47,949 nt of DNA, taken from a virus. Position numbers and translations under genes: made by a program. The notes below the pieces were generated by a model. It ran no database searches, was not told the origin of the DNA, and worked only from the letters and a program-made list of their open reading frames with translations. Location: the IMG/VR virus record IMGVR_UViG_3300030419_000870, positions 1 to 47,949 of that record; one strand, 5' to 3'. Below are positions 29,922 to 37,900 of this stretch, piece after piece. How positions within the stretch are numbered: the stretch's first letter is position 1; each line of letters starts with the position of its first letter.

Positions 29922-30119
29922 CTAACCTAGTAATACAGTAAGCGATACTCCATTCTTCTGTAACAAGTCATAAACACACTTCTTATGAACTTGTAAGCTT
30001 CGGAAACTTGGGACGATTTTATCACCATCTTTAGACCAAGATTTAACTGTAGGAAACCTACCTTGCGGTCTCCCATCATCATTTACAGTGAATTCATCAC
30101 TACATAGTTCACATTGCAT
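29922..30119 (-). CDS. first early gene, small zinc-binding protein
   Basis: This 65-aa protein is read from ATG 30119 (MQCELCSDEF) behind GAAAGGAG; a longer frame would include the ribosome site. CELC near the start and HKKC near residue 47 form a likely zinc site. It is basic in the middle (GRFPTVKSWSKDGDK). Being first off the early control region and singly terminated, it may be the most abundant early protein and a host take-over or regulatory factor (inference). Confidence 0.65.
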   Translation of the reverse strand: MQCELCSDEFTVNDDGRPQGRFPTVKSWSKDGDKIVPSFRSLQVHKKCVYDLLQKNGVSLTVLLG

Positions 30120-30160
30120 AATTAACTCCTTTCGCAACATTTATTATATATATTTTATAT

Positions 30161-30187
30161 AATCATAGTGGTTATAAAGTACCCAGC
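30161..30187 (-). promoter_or_regulatory. 27-bp conserved leader box, copy 2
   Basis: The partner of 29782-29808 (23 of 27 identical), located about 40 bases upstream of the first early gene. AT-rich sequence containing several TATA-like hexamers lies between it and the ribosome site. Confidence 0.55.
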
Positions 30188-30214
30188 TTAAGCATATGAG
30201 ATATCATATAAGCA

Positions 30215-30364
30215 ACAGTCATTTGGTATCATTTAAATCTACTAGGGGTCATATTAAATAAAGTACTGTCATATTCTTACATACTGTCATTACTTTATTT
30301 CATATGAACAAGCTCTGCTTGTATTAACATCTGTTATATGACATAGAACTATGTTCTATGACAT
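30215..30364. repeat. TGTCAT/ATGACA repeat cluster
   Basis: TACTGTCAT occurs exactly twice (30264-30272 and 30282-30290, 18 bases apart). Related CAGTCAT is at 30216-30222 and GGTCATAT at 30247. Inverted ATGACAT is at 30339 and 30358. The spacing and mixed orientation resemble operator or iteron sites for a sequence-specific protein. Confidence 0.5.
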
Positions 30365-30386
30365 ATCTTTGACCTACAGATGTTAA
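30308..30386. repeat. nested inverted repeats, possible origin or regulatory cruciform
   Basis: Three perfect inverted repeats are packed together: ACAAGC-TCT-GCTTGT (30308-30322); TTAACATCTGT (30324-30334) with ACAGATGTTAA (30376-30386); and, inside the latter, CATAGAAC-TAT-GTTCTATG (30342-30360). No U-tract follows on either strand, which argues against a plain terminator. Confidence 0.65.
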
Positions 30387-30622
30387 TCTGACCTTTCACT
30401 TATATTAATGTATCTAGTAAAAAATATGATGGTAATCTCTAGAACGTAAGTAAGGAAAGGGGTTTTGGACGTAGCGGGCTATATAAAAAAAGCTGCTTGA
30501 TTTGAAAATTTCTACAGTTCTTGGGTACTTAGTTTGTGTTTCTACTGTATCGTGTGACCGATTCTAAGCTTTCTGACTCCCGATGCCAACTTTACCTGTG
30601 ACTGTTTACTATCTCCTAATGT

Positions 30623-30652
30623 TTGTATATTTTTGTAATATAGCACTATACT
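30623..30652 (+). promoter_or_regulatory. promoter for the terminase/virion operon
   Basis: TTGTAT (30623-30628) and TATACT (30647-30652) are spaced 18 bases apart. A leader of about 30 bases with AAAGGA precedes the terminase ATG at 30690. Confidence 0.55.
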
Positions 30653-30689
30653 GAAATCTACGCAACAATCTACAAAGGATTAGACTTTA

Positions 30690-32597
30690 ATGCCAAATGT
30701 GATATGTGCAGCACCTAGCTGCAGGAAGAAATTATCTGGCCGCCAACGTAAGTTTTGTAGCACCCAATGTAATAAAAGAACCTGGGCTCAAACCAAAAGA
30801 CATAATGAGAAAGTTGAAGAAAAACCAATAAATAAAGATTTTAATTCAGACGATGGGGATTATGCAAGTGTACGTAGGGGCAAACATTATGATGAATTTA
30901 GACTTAAGTATGCCGAGCAAATCGCAGACGGCACCCTCACTGTGGCAGATTGTGCCAGAGAACTAGAAACTACGTCAGCAACCGTCTCTAGGATGCTCTC
31001 AGCATACAAAACAGACATTAAGAACGAAGTAGCAGCCGAAGACTGGGAAGTTGATGATAAAGCTGCTGCATCATTAAAAAATTTTTCTAGCTTTCGCAAC
31101 AGATACTTCGCTACAGAAACAGGGGAGAAATATGAAACTGCTGAATTTCATACAAACTGGATTAAAAACATTTTAGATAGTATTAAAAACGGTAAAGAAT
31201 TATTAATACTGTCACCCCCACGACATGGCAAGACTGAGTTATTAATACATTTTGCTGTGTACCAAATAATGAAAAACCCAAACATAAGAATAATGTGGGT
31301 AGGTGGAAACGAAGATATAGCAAAGAACGCTGTATCAGCTGTATTAGAACATCTTGATGATAATGAAAGACTTCAAGAAGATTTCTGCCCACCTGGAAAA
31401 AACTTTAAACCTGATAATAGGTCAGGTAAGCAATGGTCACAAAATCAATTTACTGTAGGTACAAGAACAGTACCAGGTATTAAATCTCCAACTATGGTAG
31501 CTGTAGGTAAAGGTGGAAAGATATTATCAAGAGACTGTGATTTAATAATTGCAGACGACATTGAGGACCATCAGACAACAATGCAACCTGGTGCAAGAGA
31601 AAATACTAGACAATGGTGGACTACAACTCTTTCATCTAGAAAAGAGGAACATACAGCTGTAGTAGTAATTGGTTCAAGACAACACTCTGATGATTTATAT
31701 CATCACTTACTTGCTAATGATGAATTTGATAGAATAGTTGAAACAGCTCATTCAATGGAATGTACTATACCTGAACATACTGTAGATGAACATGTAGATT
31801 GTATGTTATGGCCTGGAAAGAGAACTTACAAATGGTTAAATACTCGTATGCAGGCAGCAGAAACAACAGGTGGTAGAAAAATATTTGAAATGGTTTATTA
31901 CAACCAGGCATATGTTGAAGGTACACAGATATTTACAATGAACATGATTGACCAATGCATGAGACCTGATTTGATTATGGGGCAGGTACCAGGCAACTTA
32001 CATTTAGTTGCTGGACTTGACCCTGCATCAGCTGGATATCAAGCAGCTGTATTATGGGGTATAAATGCTTACAGGGGAGAACTCTTTCTTATTGATATTG
32101 AAAATAGACAAGGTGGCGGAGTTAAACATGCTTTACAGATAATATCTGATTGGTATCATAAATATGATTTAGCACATTGGATTATTGAAGAGAATGGATT
32201 TCAAACTGCTATTAGGCAGGATGATAAAATAAAAGAATTTGTTTTAAGAAGTGGAGTTACTATGCAAGGACATGTTACTGGAAAAAATAAACATGACCCT
32301 ATGTATGGTGTAGGTTCTATGGCTGCATTATTTGAAAATCAAAAAATTATATTACCTACTGGTGATTCTGCAAGTCAAGCTAAAGTAAATGCTTATAGAC
32401 AACAATTACTTTATTTTGACGGAAAGCCAGTTTCTCAGCGAAATAAAGAAAAAACTGATATAGTTATGGCAGGGTGGTTTCCTATGAAAGTCTTTAGAAG
32501 AATGAATAAGGAACAACTCGCAGATATGGGACTAGATTATAATGCTAGTTACACAGATTTTGGTTACACAGAGTATAATGAGGCACCATGGGGATAG
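30690..32597 (+). CDS. terL: terminase large subunit with N-terminal zinc-finger and HTH module
   Basis: This 635-aa protein is the DNA-packaging motor ATPase and nuclease. Residues 6-27 form a C4 zinc site (CAAPSC...FCSTQC), and 82-107 a helix-turn-helix (LTVADCARELETTSATVSRM). Walker A PPRHGKT (176-182), Walker B LIIADDIED (285-293), the coupling motif VVVIGSRQHSDD, and the RNase H-like nuclease start LVAGLDPAS (D444) with FLIDIEN follow. The zinc/HTH front is unusual and may replace a separate small terminase, which is not seen elsewhere. It overlaps the portal gene by 10 bases. Confidence 0.9.
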   Translation: MPNVICAAPSCRKKLSGRQRKFCSTQCNKRTWAQTKRHNEKVEEKPINKDFNSDDGDYASVRRGKHYDEFRLKYAEQIADGTLTVADCARELETTSATVSRMLSAYKTDIKNEVAAEDWEVDDKAAASLKNFSSFRNRYFATETGEKYETAEFHTNWIKNILDSIKNGKELLILSPPRHGKTELLIHFAVYQIMKNPNIRIMWVGGNEDIAKNAVSAVLEHLDDNERLQEDFCPPGKNFKPDNRSGKQWSQNQFTVGTRTVPGIKSPTMVAVGKGGKILSRDCDLIIADDIEDHQTTMQPGARENTRQWWTTTLSSRKEEHTAVVVIGSRQHSDDLYHHLLANDEFDRIVETAHSMECTIPEHTVDEHVDCMLWPGKRTYKWLNTRMQAAETTGGRKIFEMVYYNQAYVEGTQIFTMNMIDQCMRPDLIMGQVPGNLHLVAGLDPASAGYQAAVLWGINAYRGELFLIDIENRQGGGVKHALQIISDWYHKYDLAHWIIEENGFQTAIRQDDKIKEFVLRSGVTMQGHVTGKNKHDPMYGVGSMAALFENQKIILPTGDSASQAKVNAYRQQLLYFDGKPVSQRNKEKTDIVMAGWFPMKVFRRMNKEQLADMGLDYNASYTDFGYTEYNEAPWG

Positions 32598-34387
32598 AGA
32601 ATTTAGATATTAAAAATTACAGGGAGATAGTTGATAACGCTGCCTCTCTAGTGGCTGGAAGGCCTTCAAAAGAAAGACAAGTACAAAAAGCAAGAATTAA
32701 GGCCATACTTAATGGTGGGCCTGATGGTATGAAAGCATTGCTTGGAAATAAAATGGAAACCTCAGATGCTGATTTATTACCAGCTCCTAATATGCTTCAA
32801 TCAGGTATAGATAGACTCGCACAGAAAATATCTGGTATTCCACAAGTAAGAGTAGATATTTTAAATCATAATAGTTCGGATAGAGCAAAATTCAGAGCAG
32901 AGAAGTTAGAAAGAATTGTTACAAGTTATGACGAGAAACAAAATCTTTCGCTACAATTAGGACAGGCAGCTAGATGGTTGCCAGGTTATGGTTACTGCGC
33001 TTGGATAATAACGACACGCACAGATAAAAATGGTTATATATACCCAACTGCAGAACTCCGTGACCCTTACGATACTTTCCCAGGTAACTTTGGACCTGAC
33101 CAAGAACCAAGAGAATTAGCGGTATTAAGAAGAATACCTAGATATAAACTTGCTCAACTTTATCCTGAATTTGCTAAAGATATTTTAAATCCAGATGAAA
33201 GTGAAAGTACAGAATCAGCTTATGGTCCAGGTGGTGGAAGTATTGGTACAGGTTATGATAATCAAAAAGATAACAACTGGGAAGATAATACTGGTCAAGG
33301 CGTAAGAATAATTGAATATTATGATGCAGGTGGTACTTATGTAGTATTCCCTGAAAAGAAAATGATTCTTGATTTTATACCAAACTTCTTAAGTGGTACT
33401 CCATTTATATTTATGAAAAGAATTTCTTTTGATGAATTAAAAGGACAATATGACCACGTTATAGGTTTGATGGCTATGATGGCAAAAATAAATATTATGT
33501 CAGCTATAGCTATGGAAGACTCTGTATTTACAGAAACTAATATTTCAGGTGAACTCGAATCAGGACAATATAGAAAAGGTAGATTTGCCATTAACTATCT
33601 AGCTCCTGGAACACAAGTGTCCAAACCACAAAACAATATTCCTTATCAATTGTTTCAACAAATAGATAGATTAGAAAGACAATTAAGAATGGTTGGTGGT
33701 TACCCAGTAACTGACGACTCACAATCTCCTAACTCTTTTGTTACTGGTGCTGGTCTATCAGAATTAAATAGCACTATGTCATTAATGATTAATGAATATA
33801 GAGAAATAATTAAACATGGTTTACAAAAAATGGATGAAAAGAGATTAGAGCTAGATTCATTATTAGCTGCTCAATTCCCAGAACTACAAAAGAAACCTAT
33901 ACAAGGTTTTTATGCTGGTACTGCATTTTCAGAAAATTATTCTCCTATAGCAGATATTGGTGGAGATTACAGAACTAGACGTGTTTATGGAGTTATGGCT
34001 GGTTTTGATGAACCACAAAAAATTGTGACTGGGTTGCAATTGTTACAAGCAGGTGTTATAGACGTAGAGACCTTACAAGATAATATTGATGGTCTAGATA
34101 ATATAGCTAAGGTACAAGAACGTATTAGAAAAAATAAAGCAGAAAATGTTTTATTTGAATCTGTTCTTGCTAGAAGTGCTGAAGGTGACCCTGCAGCAAC
34201 ACAAGCCGTAATAGCAATTTATGAATTTCCAGCAGAGATGACAGAAATATTAAGATTATTCTATACTCCACAAGAACCACAATTAACACCTGAAGAAGAA
34301 GCTTTTATGGCACAACAAAATCAACAAATGATGCCTCAACAAGCAGGACCTCCTGGTATACAACAAGCATTAATGGGAGGTATGTAA
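32588..34387 (+). CDS. portal protein
   Basis: This 599-aa protein follows the terminase directly. It shows the expected order: helical N-terminus with NGGPDGMKALLGNK, a clip/wing beta region with RDPYDTFPGNFGPD, a long stem helix region around IDRLERQLRMVGGYPV, and a Gln-rich C-terminal tail (EEEAFMAQQNQQ). It forms the dodecameric vertex through which DNA is packaged and ejected. Identification rests on position, length and fold pattern. Confidence 0.8.
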   Translation: MGIENLDIKNYREIVDNAASLVAGRPSKERQVQKARIKAILNGGPDGMKALLGNKMETSDADLLPAPNMLQSGIDRLAQKISGIPQVRVDILNHNSSDRAKFRAEKLERIVTSYDEKQNLSLQLGQAARWLPGYGYCAWIITTRTDKNGYIYPTAELRDPYDTFPGNFGPDQEPRELAVLRRIPRYKLAQLYPEFAKDILNPDESESTESAYGPGGGSIGTGYDNQKDNNWEDNTGQGVRIIEYYDAGGTYVVFPEKKMILDFIPNFLSGTPFIFMKRISFDELKGQYDHVIGLMAMMAKINIMSAIAMEDSVFTETNISGELESGQYRKGRFAINYLAPGTQVSKPQNNIPYQLFQQIDRLERQLRMVGGYPVTDDSQSPNSFVTGAGLSELNSTMSLMINEYREIIKHGLQKMDEKRLELDSLLAAQFPELQKKPIQGFYAGTAFSENYSPIADIGGDYRTRRVYGVMAGFDEPQKIVTGLQLLQAGVIDVETLQDNIDGLDNIAKVQERIRKNKAENVLFESVLARSAEGDPAATQAVIAIYEFPAEMTEILRLFYTPQEPQLTPEEEAFMAQQNQQMMPQQAGPPGIQQALMGGM

Positions 34388-34566
34388 TGGATAATACAGA
34401 ATTAGAGTATTGGAATATTATTGAAAATAATTTTGGAATAGTAGATGCATTAGATGAAGAAGAAGTAAATATTTTTAATGAATATAAAAATCAAGCTTTT
34501 ACTGTTATTAACCCTGCTCCAGGTGTAATCATAATGATAAGAGATAATTATTATGACGAAATCTAG
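34387..34566 (+). CDS. unknown small acidic protein, 59 aa
   Basis: This short ORF begins on the last base of the portal stop (TAATG): MDNTELEYWNIIENNFGIVD, ending MIRDNYYDEI. It is acidic with a hydrophobic centre. It overlaps the next gene by 14 bases, so translational coupling connects all three. No family was recognised. Confidence 0.6.
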   Translation: MDNTELEYWNIIENNFGIVDALDEEEVNIFNEYKNQAFTVINPAPGVIIMIRDNYYDEI

Positions 34567-34981
34567 AAGAGGTGGATACAGGAAGCCCTCAACTCCAGCA
34601 GCTGTAAGTGGGCCAGGTGCTTTAAGTCAAAGAACTGACGGCAAACAACCTATTGTAAGAATGCCTGACGTACCTCAAGGTCAACAAGAAGCTTTATCTG
34701 CACAACAAGAAGTTAGTGGACTTGGAGATAGTGGTGGAGCAAACTCACCATTTCCATTTCAAGCTGGAGGAAGTGTACAAGATGGTGTTATGGGTTCAAC
34801 CAATTATCTTGAACAAGATGCAACGGCTGGAAATATTTTTCAACAAAATGTTCCACCTGCACAATTTCTACAAGAAGATTTAGATATCTTAATGGAAACT
34901 GTTGTTGCAAATAATCCAGATAATTTAATATTTAAAGAATTGCTTAATGCTAGAAATGCTCAGAAATATAGAAAAGAATGA
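34553..34981 (+). CDS. unknown protein between portal and giant virion protein
   Basis: This 142-aa protein has a first half that is disordered-looking, Gly/Pro/Gln-rich with a basic start (MTKSRRGGYRKPSTPAAVSG). The C-terminal 45 residues are helical (FLQEDLDILMETVVANNPDN). Similar 'basic disordered plus helix' proteins often stand behind portals in marine phages; a role in head assembly is possible. Confidence 0.6.
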   Translation: MTKSRRGGYRKPSTPAAVSGPGALSQRTDGKQPIVRMPDVPQGQQEALSAQQEVSGLGDSGGANSPFPFQAGGSVQDGVMGSTNYLEQDATAGNIFQQNVPPAQFLQEDLDILMETVVANNPDNLIFKELLNARNAQKYRKE

Positions 34982-37900
34982 GACTCAATTTCATTCAAGA
35001 AAAGAAACTAGGTTATCTAGGAAATATCGAACAATCTAAGTATGATGCTGCACAACAGTTCTTAGATAATAATCCACAATACACAACTAGACTAAGTGCT
35101 TTATCAGAAAGGTATGCTAATTTACCTTTAGAAGTTTTAGACCCTTTAGCTAGAAATACTGAATTACCTGTTGATTCACCATCAATAGTTGAATTATGTG
35201 ATGAATATAATAAACAATGGTGCGCACAAGCTTCAGAAGTTTGGGAAACTTCAAGAGAAAAACATAACACTGGCAAGCATATAGAAGATATGACTATGCA
35301 TTATTCAGATATTTTATTTGGTTTAGGTTCTTTAGCTTATGCTCCATTCGATGATGAAAAAGATATTAAAGTTGGAAAAACACAAACATCATTATGGTTT
35401 GTTGCATTACAAGATGCTTTATCTGAAATAACTGTTAAATGGAATCCTTTCAATGTAAGTCCTAGTATTCCAGAACCATACATGAATCAAGAAACTGGTG
35501 AATTAATTTCAAACGAACAATACGATGCATTAAATCCTATGGAAAAAATGTTATATGCAATACCTGGTGCTAGGTATTTAATTAAAGATAATTATCCAAT
35601 ATTTAATTCTAGAGTTTGGGCTTATGCACAGCAATTAAATGCTATGGATAGATACATGGAACAAGGTTATACAAAAGAAGAAGCACAAAAGTTTATACCT
35701 ATTGATTTTGAAAAAACTAAAGTTGAAGGTCTTGGTGAAAAAGAAAATTGGTTAGACGAAACTAAACAATGGCTTAAATTTGCTAAAGAAGCTGATGAAC
35801 AAGGTGGTGAAGCATATTTATTTGAAATGTTAAATCAAGTATCATTAGGTCAACCTGTTAATTACAACAGGGACAATAAAATTACTGTCGAGTCTTTAAT
35901 AGCTGAAAATCAACCTGAGTTTGAAGATTTATTAAAAACAATGTCATATGACGAAGCTGTAAAATATACATATGCAAGACTTGGAACACCAATTGTTAAA
36001 CCAAATGAAGATGGAGAAATAAATTGGACATCAATTCAAAATCCAAATCAAATTGAAGCTTTTGCTGGTAGAAGATTTATATACAATCCTGCTATGGCAC
36101 AGGAATATGCTGACACACATGAAATGAATATGAATGAAAAATTAAATATAAAAATTCCATATTCACAAGGAAGATACCAAGCATCATTACAACATAGAGT
36201 TGGAAGTGAAGCATATAATTCTGCTTCTGGTTGGATAGATGGTAAAGCAAGAATAATTCCTGAACTGTTTGGTGGTTTTGTAGTAAGAGGACTTAGAAAA
36301 GCAAATAAATTATTAAAAGTTGTAAACAAATATGAAGATGATTTAGTTTTTGATGATTTAAAAAAACAAGAAATTGCTACTAATTGGGCAAAACAAAATA
36401 ATAGAAATCCAATAACTGGTGAAGCAGTAGATAATATTGATGAAGTATTACCTACTCTTAATTTACAAACAACTAAAATTAATAAATTTACTGATGAGTT
36501 AGCTTCTGAATTAAAAAATGCTAAAAAACAAAGTAAAAAAATGAGAAAACAATATGGTTTATTTGGTGGAGTTGCACCAGGTGTTTTACATGGTACTCCT
36601 AAGTTACTTACAGATAGATTAGCTGCTGGTGGAAAATTAAAATCTTATGCAGATAATAAATCATTATATAATTTAGACCAAGATTATTGGACAAAAGAAT
36701 TTCCTTATCAAATTAAAAAAGAATTAGTAGATACAGATACTGAAGATGGTATAAGAAAAATATTTGAATACGCATATGGAGATGGGTATATGGGTAAAGG
36801 TATGCAAACTCCATTTAAATTACATAGTTTGCCTAAAGGTCAATCTTATATGTTAAATGAAGCAATTAGAAAAGTAACTGGAACTAATCCTGGACTTCCT
36901 TCTTTAGGTTCAATTGCTGGTAGAGGTATAAGTAAAGCAATACAAACTGTTGATAATGCAAGTAGAGGTGTTTTTAGAAGAAATGCAACAAATATTAGAT
37001 TAGCTACACCAGATGTATTAAGTGATTTAAGAGTTTTAAGAAAAGCAGATTATAGAACTTGGTTAGATGGTGGAGAAAGAATAGGTAGAAATTTAGGTTT
37101 TTATTCTGAACTTACTGGTGGTATGTCACCTTATTGGAGAAAGAAATTTGCTACAGTTCCTGGAGCAGTAATTCCTTTTTCGAATAAACAAGATGGTTAT
37201 AACACTGTTGTTAAACACATATTAAATTCAGGAATTAATCCAAAAATAGCTGATAATTTATTAAATGAATTTATTGGAATGAAATACACAATAAATAATG
37301 TTTTAAAATTTGGTAGAAAATTAGGTGGTGCTGATATTGATAAAGTTGCTGTAGAAGCAAATCCTAGAAGAGCTCAAATTGTAGAAAATCATCTCAAAAA
37401 ATTATATGATAGAGATGAACAAATACAACAATATTTAGTTGACCCTAATGTAGGTAAAATGATACCTAATCAATGGACAGTAAGACAAGTTGATGATGCA
37501 GGTAATACATGGTTTGTTCCTACAATAACAAAGTTATCAGAAGCAGCACAACAAGGAGCACCTTTAATATCAAGAAGAATTATTGATAGAGCATTAGGAA
37601 AAAGATTTGACGAAGTTCCAGATTTTGAAAATGGACGATTTGTTGAAAATGCAAAAATGTATATTGAAGATTTACAAGAACAAGGTGGTCTTTTAAAAAA
37701 TATTAAAATTCCTGGTAAAAGTATTGAAAAAGATATTTTTACAAATGTATTAGATAAATGGATGTCATATTATCAAAAACCAAGAATGATTACAAAACAA
37801 GCTTTAACATCAAGAGTTTTATTAGAAGAGCAATTATTTTTTGCTGTACATCCTGATTTAAAAGGTGCATTAGATTCTCCATTCTTTTATTTTCAATGGC

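Larger units (their letters stand above)
30120..30689. other. 570-bp non-coding control region between divergent operons
   Basis: No convincing ORF on either strand. From left to right it holds the early ribosome site, the conserved box (30161-30187), TGTCAT-type repeats, a nested hairpin cluster (30308-30386), about 230 bp without clear structure apart from a purine-rich stretch near 30452 and a TACAGT/ACTGTA inverted repeat near 30512-30549, and a plus-strand promoter before the terminase. It is the only long gene-free stretch, so it is also the best candidate for a replication origin or packaging start site. Confidence 0.7.
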
